From the NCBI GenBank assembly GCA_047619685.1, contig JBLHLC010000001.1:1-64000 (forward strand): a stretch of 64,000 nucleotides of DNA, given 5' to 3'. Shown one piece after another: positions 17,446 to 25,740 of this stretch. Both the position numbers and the translations under genes were made by a program. Position 1 is the stretch's first letter. Every line of letters starts with the position of its first letter. Under the pieces are notes generated by a model. That model did not search any database. It was not told where the DNA came from and saw nothing but the letters and a program-made list of their open reading frames with translations. Origin of the DNA: JABDJZ01 sp047619685 (lineage in GTDB: Bacteria > Bacteroidota > Rhodothermia > Rhodothermales > UBA10348).

Positions 17446-18453
17446 TTGCGGATCGCGCAAATCCTCCTCTTCATTGTAACTGCGACCCTGCAGGCGGCCT
17501 GTGCGGGGTCCGAAGGTCCGCGGAATACGACCAGGCTGGACCTGGACTCGCGCAGGCCCAGACAGATGGCCGAGTTCTACCTGGGGGCATATGGCACTGC
17601 CGATCAGGTGGCGTCTGCGCTCTCCGGGACCGGAACGGACATACGCCTCCAGATGGACTCTCTCGGGGCGTTTGCCCCGGCTTTGGCATCCTTCCTGGCC
17701 ACCGCAGCCTCGGACGGGGAACTCACCCGCGAGGAACTGGCCGCAGGGGTCGCAGCAACGTATTACACGGCCATAGGCGCACCCCAGACCGCGGAAATGC
17801 TCAGGACGGGGCTTCCAACCGAGCTACTCACCTTCGAGGTGTCCGGCTCCATGACGCGATATCGGCGAAGACTGATGGTGGGGCGCGATGCGGTCCAAGG
17901 TGCTCTTACCCGGGTGTTTCCGGGCAACGCAGAAGCCAATGGGGCGATTGACTCGCCAGCGGCGGGCACATCGCCAGGCAGGTTGATCTATGAGACCGGG
18001 ACCCTGATCGTTGGTGAGCATCTTCGGGGAGCCGGAGACGGACAGGAGGGTGCCACCGCAGAGACCACAGCCATGGTCAAGCGCGAGGATGGTTACTGGA
18101 ATTTCCTTGCCTACGACTCCACGGGGAGCCTGACCTCGACGATCTACGGAGACCCGGACGCGCTGGCGGTGCCGGCCGACTGCTTCGGCTGTCACTATGG
18201 GACACGCCTCTTTGAACCAGAGCGAAGTTTCCCGGGCAATGCGCGGCCCGGTCCCCTGGGCGAGCGCGCCGTTTATGTTTCCCAGGAGCTGCGCAGGGTC
18301 GATGCGGCGAGTCTTCTGGACGAGCATCGGCGGCGCTCGGACGGACTTCTTGGCCTCTACGGCACGTTATATCTCTCCGATTTGCTGAATCGGGCCGAGG
18401 AGGGTCTACCCATGGAATCGGAGGACCTTAGCATCATTCGTTCGGTGCGTTGA
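17446..18453 (+). CDS. Lipoprotein with one CXXCH haem-binding motif
   Basis: 335 residues if started at the TTG at 17446, which gives a textbook lipoprotein signal (RIAQILLFIVTATLQAAC, Cys19). The only in-frame alternatives further upstream prefix a charged 31-residue tail to this signal, so TTG is preferred. The mature protein is largely helical; near residue 250 it has ADCFGCHYGTRLF, a single c-type haem site, and a preceding WNFLAYDSTGSLTS resembles the DUF3365/Tll0287 haem-sensor region. It could be a membrane-tethered monohaem cytochrome or haem sensor facing the periplasm. It begins divergently from the HhH gene. No other cytochrome genes lie nearby. Confidence 0.65.
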   Translation: MRIAQILLFIVTATLQAACAGSEGPRNTTRLDLDSRRPRQMAEFYLGAYGTADQVASALSGTGTDIRLQMDSLGAFAPALASFLATAASDGELTREELAAGVAATYYTAIGAPQTAEMLRTGLPTELLTFEVSGSMTRYRRRLMVGRDAVQGALTRVFPGNAEANGAIDSPAAGTSPGRLIYETGTLIVGEHLRGAGDGQEGATAETTAMVKREDGYWNFLAYDSTGSLTSTIYGDPDALAVPADCFGCHYGTRLFEPERSFPGNARPGPLGERAVYVSQELRRVDAASLLDEHRRRSDGLLGLYGTLYLSDLLNRAEEGLPMESEDLSIIRSVR

Positions 18454-18487
18454 TCGTAGTTTCGGTCCGCGCCAAACTCCCGGTTGA

Positions 18488-18862
18488 ATGCCCACAGGTA
18501 CTGTTCGCTTAAGAAACGCCGTCTTCTACGCTCATCACGGTGTTATGCAGGAAGAGCATCGCGTCGGAGGGCGTTACGAAGTAGACGTAGCCATGGATCT
18601 CAATTTCGATGACGCCGCTTTGTCTGACGATCTCAACAAGACGGTGGACTATGAGGGTGCCTACTCGATCATCCGGAAGGTGGTTACGCAGAATAAATTC
18701 TACCTCATCGAGCGGCTCGCCTACCTGATCGCGACCGAGATTGTCGAGGGCTCTGACCTGCTGGAATCGGTCGAGGTAACCGTCCGAAAGGCCAACCCGC
18801 CTGTGGGTGGGCCGTGTGATTGTGCAGAGGCTGTTTACCGGGCGAGAAGGCTGCCGATATAG
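18488..18862 (+). CDS. folB: Dihydroneopterin aldolase
   Basis: 124 residues, standard for FolB, which converts 7,8-dihydroneopterin to 6-hydroxymethyl-dihydropterin and glycolaldehyde in folate synthesis. Conserved features are VFYAHHGVMQEEH at residues 12-24, YEVDVAMDLNFDDAALSDDLNKTVDY with the substrate-binding Glu/Tyr region, LIERLAYLIA, and VRKANPPVGG near the end with the catalytic Lys. It starts 34 bases after the cytochrome-like lipoprotein gene and may share its transcript. No other folate gene is in the window. Confidence 0.94.
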   Translation: MPTGTVRLRNAVFYAHHGVMQEEHRVGGRYEVDVAMDLNFDDAALSDDLNKTVDYEGAYSIIRKVVTQNKFYLIERLAYLIATEIVEGSDLLESVEVTVRKANPPVGGPCDCAEAVYRARRLPI

Positions 18863-18932
18863 TCTAGGCACGCGGATTGCAGGGGAGAGGTGGAACACCC
18901 CCCGGAGCACCCCAAATTTATTGCCGAAGACG

Positions 18933-19835
18933 ATGATTGAATCTGGAAACACAGACCGAGAGGTCCGTCCTGGACTGGAATTAAGTGTAAAAAGGGCCGA
19001 GGAACTGCTGAAAGGGGTGATGATTCCCCCGCAGCCCACGATCCTGGTTGGTGTTCTGAACGAGCGCTCCAAGCCCGACCCTGACCTGGAACGGATCGGG
19101 GACATTATTTCCGAAGACGTGGCGCTCGCCGCGTCCATGTTGAAGGTGGTCAATTCGCCATTCTTCGGCCTACGACGAAAAATCGGATCGATTCACCACG
19201 CCGTCCGCCTCCTGGGAATTGGCAACGTGGTTAACATTGCATCCGGACTGATGCTCAAAGCTGCGTTTTCAGACCATTGCGGGCCGTTTATGGAGACGTT
19301 CTGGAAGAATTCCACACGCAACGCTGTGGTAGCAACCATGATCAGCCGTGAAACCCGCATCAGCAGCACTGAGAATGCGTATGCGGGCGGCCTCTTCTCT
19401 GACTGTGGCGTTCCCGTACTCCGTCGGCGGTTTGCGAACTACAGTGAGCTTTTCGCCCAGGCCCAGATGGAAACCGGAACCACTTTCACCGAATTCGAAG
19501 AAGCAGAGATTGGCACCAATCACGCCGTTGTTGGCTACATGATGGCGCACGGTTGGATGCTTCCAGATCTCCTCGCACAGGGAATCCTTCAGCACCACGA
19601 TCCTGTGAGTGATTTTCAGGGATCGGGCAAAGACGCGGACGAGTCCACGCAGCTTCAGGCCATCCTGCACACCGCACTGCACGTATGCCGGTTGGTAGAC
19701 GGGCTTCCGGCGTCAAGTGAATGGAGCGAGCTAGGCGAATCCATTCTGTCCTTTCTGGGTGTCGACGCGTCGTTTCTGGAACGCATGGTCAGCGCCGTAA
19801 AGGGAATCCCACCCGAGGAATTGATCGTAGGGTAG
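18933..19835 (+). CDS. HDOD-domain protein
   Basis: 300 residues from the ATG at 18933. The HDOD domain covers most of the chain: LLKGVMIPPQPTILVGVLN, then IGDIISEDVALAASMLKVVNSPFFGLRRKIGSIHHAVRLLGIGNVVNI, the family's typical core. HDOD is related to the HD phosphohydrolases but lacks their metal ligands, and serves as a protein-interaction or signalling module, often with c-di-GMP or histidine-kinase circuits. No output domain is attached. It follows folB by 70 bases; the link is probably only positional. Convergent with the phosphoesterase-barrel gene. Confidence 0.85.
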   Translation: MIESGNTDREVRPGLELSVKRAEELLKGVMIPPQPTILVGVLNERSKPDPDLERIGDIISEDVALAASMLKVVNSPFFGLRRKIGSIHHAVRLLGIGNVVNIASGLMLKAAFSDHCGPFMETFWKNSTRNAVVATMISRETRISSTENAYAGGLFSDCGVPVLRRRFANYSELFAQAQMETGTTFTEFEEAEIGTNHAVVGYMMAHGWMLPDLLAQGILQHHDPVSDFQGSGKDADESTQLQAILHTALHVCRLVDGLPASSEWSELGESILSFLGVDASFLERMVSAVKGIPPEELIVG

Positions 19836-19847
19836 CCCCCTGTTCGG

Positions 19848-22800
19848 CTAGAAGAGAAACCAGGTGGACAGTTGGAACTGACGCTGTTCCCCGGAAAACC
19901 CAACGGTGGCGCTCAGCACCGCGGCCCCAAAAACACTGGTCCAGAGGCCGAAGCCGACGCCACGATGCCATGCGTCGGAGGACTCCCCATCGGTCCAGAC
20001 GCGGCCGTTGTCGAAGAACCCCAGCACACCGAGCTGACCCTGGGCCAGGTATCCGGCGAAGCGAGACAATCGAATGCGCGCCTCCAGGTTCTGGAAGAAT
20101 GACGTGCGGCCGGAGAATCGTGTGCTTCTCCAACCTCGGAGGTTTTTGCGCCCACCCAGCGTGGCGGCATCCCAAAAGGGAAAGTCGCCAACCAGGTGAC
20201 GAACTCCTGCTCTCACTGCTACCGTGACAGGCGAGTCAGCGGTCCGCCTGTAGAAGGTAGAAGCGGTCGAGGCTACCACCCCATAGACCTCTGAATCCTT
20301 GCTCAGGCCGGCGTGCAGCTCAAGGTCTGTGTCCCAATGAAGGCCGCGAGACGGGAGGATCTGGCTGTCTCGCGAATCCAGCGAGACTTGAACTTGCACG
20401 CCTGAATAGAGCTGATCGTCAAAACTGGAGGCGGAAACTCCAGCCTGCGTGACAAACCGGCCAGGATCGGCCGAGACGTCAAAAAGTCGGATGAATGGCA
20501 TGACATTGATAGACGATGAACCCGGCAGGTTCAATCTCAGTCCGCCGGACAGCCGGTACTCCGCGAGTCGTGCCTGATAGAACTCCCGGTCGGCCACGTT
20601 CACCGTTTCATTCCCCAGGCCAAAGAAGTTCTGAAAGCTGTTCGGGCTGCGAACCAGCGCATCGATGCGTATATCCCAGGAGCCCAGCGCCTCAATGAAT
20701 TCGGAGTCGTAGGCCAGATTGAAGGCCTCAAACCGGGAGGTTGAATTGGCCCGAACGCGGTGGCGAGCCGCGTAGGGCAGTTTTCGAAACCCGTGCCGGT
20801 AGAACACGGGTCCCCCGCCAAGGAACAGCCCGTCATCGCCGTTCGCGCCGATCATTACCGAGGCCAGGACGGTGTTCAGGCGAAAGACCGCGGGATCGTA
20901 CCTGTTCACGAGTGGGTCATCGCTCAGCTTCAGCCGAGCCTTTCCCGACCCGCGGATGGTGATCCCCCCGTTGGTGTCGTAGACCGAAACGGTTTTTGGC
21001 GTATTGCGCGACCCGTCAAACTCATCGTCACCGGTTCCACCAATCACTGCGAACGCGATCGGGGAGCCTGTTTCCTTGATCTCGAACCGGTCCGTGCCGC
21101 CCATTCCGTACAGGTGGACTTCTCTTGTCCGGCTGGGATAGAAGGTCCGGTGATACAGCAGCTTTCGTCGTTCACCCTTCTTGGTCGTCTTGTACACGGA
21201 TACGACTGCGCTTGCGTTCTCCCCCGCCTCCACGACGAACTCCTCGTGTTTGTCGGACCCGGGAATATCCACGTACTGGTCCAGATAGGTCGTGTAGGTG
21301 GCAACCGTCGCGGACAGTTGCTCCCGTCTGGAGCGAAAGATCTCCGCGTACTCCTGCCCGTAGATCTCGTTGATTTCCGAAGGCCACCTGGAGAGGGACT
21401 CGGCAAAAACCGAGTCCGTGAGTGCCGCCACGACGCTATCGGCTATCGCGACCCAGTCTTCCGGCGTCAGCGCTGAGGTCAACCGACGATCTTGCCGAAA
21501 ACCATTGAAAGTGAGACCTGGGATATAGGCGTAATCGGCCTTGAACTCCTGAAACTTGGGGAGCACGATCTCCGACTGGACGATGGTCGGAAACAGGCCA
21601 TTCATACGGTTGAAGGCCCAATCCCGGTCTCGCGGAATGGGGCGATAGATCTTCCCCTTTTCATCCGGTGGCTCGAAGCTGGCCCATCGCCACTGGTCCT
21701 CGTGCCGGTCCCAGTCACTGATGAGCATGTCCAGCACCCGGTTTCGGGCAAAGAAGAAGGGGTCTACGCGGTGGTCGTTGTCGGCCTGGATTTCGCTGTA
21801 CATCTTGGTGGCGCCGATCACCTTTTCGGTCCTGCCGAACTGCGGAGCGTGCGACATATCGTCCGCAGGTCGCTCCTCCAGTATCATAATGCGGGATCCG
21901 ACGATATCGGAGTAGGGGGCCAGTCTGGGGTCGTCTGGAACGAAAAAAACCCGGGGCGTGGAGTAGAAGATCCCGGCAGCGTGCGCCAGTGGAGGGACCA
22001 GGAGGGCGCCATACGGGTGAAGGATGGAGACCTGGTCCAGAACGATGTCTCGCGCCGCGGTCGCTCGCAGCTCGGTGGGCAGCGTGAGCGTCGGGTCTTT
22101 GTGCAGCGAGCGCAGGACAAACTGATGGCCGGCTTCATTCTCGAGTCGGACGGAGACGGTTTGTTGCCCGCCACCGCGCTGGATGGGCCTGATGCCTCCG
22201 GCGACGCGATCGACATCAAGGACCGGGATGGTAACCGGCGTTGTCCAGGCCGGGCGATGGGCCTGTCCTAATAAAAATCGCTTCACGGGACCGGCTGCCA
22301 ATGTCGCTGCCGCAGCACCGGTAAACGAAGTGTCGGCGGCCTCTCGGCCTTCGTCCGGAATCCGTGGTAGCTCTGTGCCGGTGGGTGCGGGAGGCTGGAT
22401 CTCACGCCCGTGGATTATTCCCGCGGGCGTGATGGCGCGCAAAAGCGTGGAGCCGTCGCTTCGATATTCAAGTTCCAGGAAGCCCGGCTCCGACGTGGTG
22501 AAATCCGCGCCTCGTCCCTCGGCCACAAATTCGGGACGGGACGCAGAGCCGGAGACCAGATAATCCACTTTCCCGACCGGAAAATGCTGAAGCGAGTGGT
22601 CATGCCCCGACGCATAGATCAGCGGCGCATCGAAAGACTCAAAGATTCCGGTCAGCGCACTTCGAAGGGACCGGTACCGATGTCCGGACATATCCTGGCG
22701 CCCCCCTGCAAAACCACGAATGAGCGGATAGAGGCTCCCTATCAGGGGAAGAGGCACCCAGGCGTTCTCCCATATTTCGGTCAAAGGGAACAGGTGTTCC

Positions 22801-23585
22801 TTCAGGGAGAGGTAGCCTCCGTGGGGGCCGTTGCTGAACATCGGGTGGTGTCCGACCACCAGAATGCGGCTGTCGTCCTTGCGACGGAGCACGTCGGCCA
22901 GGTTCGCAATCAAGTCCGCCTCTTCCCGTGTTTCGTACCTCCCGGAATCGCCGTACGGCTTCTCTTGCGTCCGTAGCCACCACTCGGTGTCGATCACTAC
23001 CAGTTCGATCCCTTCGGCCATCTCAATGGTTTCCGGGCCCGGCAACCCCCCCGAGGGAAGCCAGGACTCGGGCTGCCCCAGATACGTCTCAATGAAGGCC
23101 TCCTGGCGCAGGACGTTTTCCAATCCCAGGGGGCCTGAGTGGTCCCAATCGTGGTTTCCGGGAACGAACACTACGCGCGCCCCCGTGTCCTTCACGGCGT
23201 CCAACTGTTGGACCAGGCGAGCCTCAGCCAGGGCACGATCCACGTGCGCCGAGTCCGGCAAGCCCCGGCCGTAGATGTTGTCCCCAAGAAAAACGACGGT
23301 CGCCTCTGGTCCATGGGCAGACAACCGGGCTGTCAGTTCAACCAGGACAGGCGCCGCCACCTGGGGGGCAAATCCTCCCGTATCACCGATCAGAAAGACG
23401 TGGTGAACGGCCGTTACGGTAGAATCCTGGGCGGGGGTCTGAGCGACCGCCTGAGCAGTCGATTGACCCTGGCCCAGACCCGGGGTCAAAAGGCACAGTG
23501 CCACCAGGGCCCCGGCTACGCGCCGGGGGACAACCGTTACCAAGGCCGTGGAAGACGGACTCGGTCTTGAATGTCGCCTACTCAT
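19848..23585 (-). CDS. Metallophosphoesterase fused to an Omp85-like outer-membrane barrel
   Basis: 1245 residues. A signal peptide ends near residue 42. Residues 60-370 form a calcineurin-type phosphoesterase: GDTG 67-70, GDN 101-103, GNHD 143-146, GHHP (about 245) and GHDH (about 328) supply the dinuclear metal site. The middle 450 residues have no motif I can name, except TFYPSRTREVHLYGMGGTDRFEI and DDEFDGSR, which look like a beta-sandwich. From about residue 900 the chain becomes barrel-like and ends LSTWFLF, with the BamA/TamA-like GYLAQGQLGVLGFFDNGRVW segment. The phosphatase would therefore be tethered to the cell surface or periplasmic face of the outer membrane, possibly scavenging phosphate or acting on phosphorylated glycans. 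ATGA overlap with the upstream lipoprotein. Confidence 0.82.
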   Translation of the reverse strand: MSRRHSRPSPSSTALVTVVPRRVAGALVALCLLTPGLGQGQSTAQAVAQTPAQDSTVTAVHHVFLIGDTGGFAPQVAAPVLVELTARLSAHGPEATVVFLGDNIYGRGLPDSAHVDRALAEARLVQQLDAVKDTGARVVFVPGNHDWDHSGPLGLENVLRQEAFIETYLGQPESWLPSGGLPGPETIEMAEGIELVVIDTEWWLRTQEKPYGDSGRYETREEADLIANLADVLRRKDDSRILVVGHHPMFSNGPHGGYLSLKEHLFPLTEIWENAWVPLPLIGSLYPLIRGFAGGRQDMSGHRYRSLRSALTGIFESFDAPLIYASGHDHSLQHFPVGKVDYLVSGSASRPEFVAEGRGADFTTSEPGFLELEYRSDGSTLLRAITPAGIIHGREIQPPAPTGTELPRIPDEGREAADTSFTGAAAATLAAGPVKRFLLGQAHRPAWTTPVTIPVLDVDRVAGGIRPIQRGGGQQTVSVRLENEAGHQFVLRSLHKDPTLTLPTELRATAARDIVLDQVSILHPYGALLVPPLAHAAGIFYSTPRVFFVPDDPRLAPYSDIVGSRIMILEERPADDMSHAPQFGRTEKVIGATKMYSEIQADNDHRVDPFFFARNRVLDMLISDWDRHEDQWRWASFEPPDEKGKIYRPIPRDRDWAFNRMNGLFPTIVQSEIVLPKFQEFKADYAYIPGLTFNGFRQDRRLTSALTPEDWVAIADSVVAALTDSVFAESLSRWPSEINEIYGQEYAEIFRSRREQLSATVATYTTYLDQYVDIPGSDKHEEFVVEAGENASAVVSVYKTTKKGERRKLLYHRTFYPSRTREVHLYGMGGTDRFEIKETGSPIAFAVIGGTGDDEFDGSRNTPKTVSVYDTNGGITIRGSGKARLKLSDDPLVNRYDPAVFRLNTVLASVMIGANGDDGLFLGGGPVFYRHGFRKLPYAARHRVRANSTSRFEAFNLAYDSEFIEALGSWDIRIDALVRSPNSFQNFFGLGNETVNVADREFYQARLAEYRLSGGLRLNLPGSSSINVMPFIRLFDVSADPGRFVTQAGVSASSFDDQLYSGVQVQVSLDSRDSQILPSRGLHWDTDLELHAGLSKDSEVYGVVASTASTFYRRTADSPVTVAVRAGVRHLVGDFPFWDAATLGGRKNLRGWRSTRFSGRTSFFQNLEARIRLSRFAGYLAQGQLGVLGFFDNGRVWTDGESSDAWHRGVGFGLWTSVFGAAVLSATVGFSGEQRQFQLSTWFLF

Positions 23586-24472
23586 TTCAACAGCGAGTTG
23601 AATACGGCAATCGAGGAGTGCGAGCGGCCCTTGGCCTCGGAGGCTATGTAGAGTCTGCCATCTTCGTCAACCGCAATACCCTCCGGCTGGGGAAGTATGT
23701 CGGTCGGTAGGCGCCAGGCGGCAAGAAGGACGCCTTCGAGGCTGTACCGGTAAAGGGCAGGCTTAACGGAAGAGATCACCAGAAAGGTTGAATCGGGTGC
23801 GATGGCGAGTCCGGACGGCTTGAAATAGGAGCGCCGCAGGGGCCTGCCCTTGGGATCAGGAGGGCGGGGAAGCTTGAAGACAAGGCGGGGCTTTTGACCC
23901 TTCTTCGAGCCGTCGTCCTGAGCCGTGAACGCGTAGACAGCCCGTACCGGCCCCAGGCCCTTCCCCGGGTGTTCCTTGCAAATGACCCAGAAGTCATCTC
24001 CGCCGGGGATGTGGGCCAGAGATTCTGCATCGCAAGAGTTGTGCATGTCGAGATTGATCCTCTGGCTGGAGGCCCGCTGATCGTCGCCTTCGACCGCCGC
24101 GTCTGAGGGCGACAGATACACGACCGCGTCGCTGCGAAGCACGAGAACGAACTCATTCGTGGCAGCAATCCCCTCGAAATCACCATCGCTGGCGAACCGG
24201 GTCCTCTCAAGTATGGCTCCGTCCTCCGGGTTCAGCGAGAAGATGTCGCCATCCTCGTCCTGCACTGCCAGAAGTACCCCGGAAGGATGAAAGGCCAGGC
24301 CTGATATCTCCATGAGGGGCGCCTTCAAGCTAAAGACGGTGTCGGGAACGGCAGTAGACCAGACGAGACTATCTTGCGCCTGGGCAGACGAGTAGAGTTC
24401 TGTCTCGGGATGCGCACCTGCGCATCCCGACAGGGAGACCGACAGGAGTATGACGACGGAAAAACATGTCAT
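23582..24472 (-). CDS. SdiA-regulated-type beta-propeller lipoprotein
   Basis: 296 residues from the ATG at 24472, which begins a lipoprotein signal (VVILLSVSLSGC, Cys17). A much longer in-frame reading to 24805 is rejected because it lies antisense to the DUF5706 gene. The mature part is a beta-propeller with repeats such as MEISGLAFHPSGVLLAVQDEDGDIFSLN and LPQPEGIAVDEDGRLYIASE, matching the SdiA-regulated/YjiK family. Two Cys (NSCDAESL, FWVICKEH) may form a disulphide. It is the first gene of a two-gene operon with the phosphoesterase-barrel protein (ATGA overlap), so it may serve as its periplasmic or outer-leaflet partner. Ligand unknown. Confidence 0.8.
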   Translation of the reverse strand: MTCFSVVILLSVSLSGCAGAHPETELYSSAQAQDSLVWSTAVPDTVFSLKAPLMEISGLAFHPSGVLLAVQDEDGDIFSLNPEDGAILERTRFASDGDFEGIAATNEFVLVLRSDAVVYLSPSDAAVEGDDQRASSQRINLDMHNSCDAESLAHIPGGDDFWVICKEHPGKGLGPVRAVYAFTAQDDGSKKGQKPRLVFKLPRPPDPKGRPLRRSYFKPSGLAIAPDSTFLVISSVKPALYRYSLEGVLLAAWRLPTDILPQPEGIAVDEDGRLYIASEAKGRSHSSIAVFNSLLK

Positions 24473-24533
24473 GTGAGGACGAACCGCACGCGATAGTTGT
24501 GGTATTCTAGCATCGAAACGAGGCGAATTGGCA

Positions 24534-25211
24534 ATGACTGGTGTGGAAATGGCTGAAGGGAACGACAAACCCGAAAATATTGATGGCGAAGGGGTAGCCC
24601 CCGCCGCGCCCGTGTCCCCGACATCATGGAAGGATGAGGCGGCCAAGATTAATCCGAAGAAGATCGGGCGTGGCGTGGAGACCGTGTTCCGGACCTCGTA
24701 TCGGGTCCACATGGAGCTGAGTAGTTTGGCAGATACAAAGGCCAACATCATGATCAGCATCAATGGCATCATTATTTCGATCATCATTGCTTCCATATCG
24801 CCCAAAATTGATACGAATCCGTGGCTGCTCGCGCCGACGTCCGTTCTGTTGTTGGCATGCTTGATCTCAATCGTCTACGCCGTCCGGTCGGCTCGTCCCC
24901 GGGTTTCCAGTGAGGTGGTTTCGCTGGATGACATTCGGCAGAACAGGGCGAACATTCTATTTTTTGGGCACTTCGTGAGTCTGAGCCAGGACGACTACCT
25001 GACAGGGATGACGGAGCTCATGACTCGGCCGGACGTGATCTACACCCAGATGGTGCGCGACATTTACGGCCTTGGCAAGGTGCTGAAGCTGAAATTTGAA
25101 CTGTTACGGGTGGCGTATACGGTATTCATGATCGGGCTGAGCATTGGGATACTGCTCTTCATTCTGGTCTACATCTGGATCGTGATGTACATGGAGCCGG
25201 TACTTGCCTGA
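24534..25211 (+). CDS. DUF5706 Pycsar-effector-family membrane protein
   Basis: 225 residues from the ATG at 24534 (a TTG two codons earlier is possible; GAGG lies upstream). A soluble acidic lead-in of about 50 residues precedes the family core VHMELSSLADTKANIMISINGIIISIII. Three hydrophobic helices follow, at about 68-88, 95-115 and 192-220, with a soluble loop (RPRVSSEVVSLDDIRQNRANILFFGHFVSLSQDDYLTGM) that is diagnostic of DUF5706. In Pycsar anti-phage systems such proteins disrupt the membrane on sensing cCMP or cUMP from a neighbouring cyclase. Here there is no cyclase gene nearby; the partner is SixA, joined by a one-base TGATG overlap. A housekeeping role is therefore possible. Confidence 0.8.
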   Translation: MTGVEMAEGNDKPENIDGEGVAPAAPVSPTSWKDEAAKINPKKIGRGVETVFRTSYRVHMELSSLADTKANIMISINGIIISIIIASISPKIDTNPWLLAPTSVLLLACLISIVYAVRSARPRVSSEVVSLDDIRQNRANILFFGHFVSLSQDDYLTGMTELMTRPDVIYTQMVRDIYGLGKVLKLKFELLRVAYTVFMIGLSIGILLFILVYIWIVMYMEPVLA

Positions 25212-25702
25212 TGAAGTCGATCTACATTCTCCGCCACGCGAAGTCTGACTGGAATGCCAACTATGGCGAGGATCATGACCGGCCTTTGGCCCCAAGGGGC
25301 GAGGCCGCGGCCGCACGAGTAGGACGACTTCTGAGAGACACGAACAACGTCCCTGATCTTATTTTCAGTTCTACAGCCGTTCGGGCCCGGACCACGGTGC
25401 ATTTGGCTTCGGAAGCGGGGGATTGGGGGCGGCCCATCGAACTCAGGCCGGAGTTGTACGGAGCTGGCGTAGAGACGATTCTTGAGATAGCCCACGGTCT
25501 GCCTGATTCCATTGAGTCGGCGCTTTTTGCGGGGCACCAGCCCGGGTGGTCGTACGCTGTCAGTGCACTTTCTGGGGGTGGCATGGTCAGCATGCCGACC
25601 GCATGTTTGGCACGAATCGATTTTGAGGTCCGCGGTTGGCAATCCTGTCGGGTTGGAGGCGGTGTCCTGTCTCTGCTTATTCCTCCCAAGGGACTGGACT
25701 GA
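25211..25702 (+). CDS. sixA: SixA-type phosphohistidine phosphatase
   Basis: 163 residues. Histidine-phosphatase superfamily: catalytic RHAKS at residues 8-12 with phospho-acceptor His9, DRPLAPRGEAAA, the SSTAVRARTT segment and second catalytic His in FAGHQPGW. SixA proteins dephosphorylate phosphohistidine in HPt or PTS-type carriers; in E. coli the known target is the PtsN branch rather than ArcB. It is translated together with the DUF5706 gene ahead of it, which links the two products in some way that the sequence does not explain. Convergent with the GAF protein gene downstream. Confidence 0.9.
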   Translation: MKSIYILRHAKSDWNANYGEDHDRPLAPRGEAAAARVGRLLRDTNNVPDLIFSSTAVRARTTVHLASEAGDWGRPIELRPELYGAGVETILEIAHGLPDSIESALFAGHQPGWSYAVSALSGGGMVSMPTACLARIDFEVRGWQSCRVGGGVLSLLIPPKGLD

Positions 25703-25740
25703 AGGCTTCGGATATTCGGGTTCCGTCCGATCGGACCGAT

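Noticed and set aside
24473..24805. N-terminal extension of the SdiA-regulated-type lipoprotein
   Set aside because: It is antisense to the DUF5706 gene and would bury a perfect lipoprotein signal in the middle of the chain.
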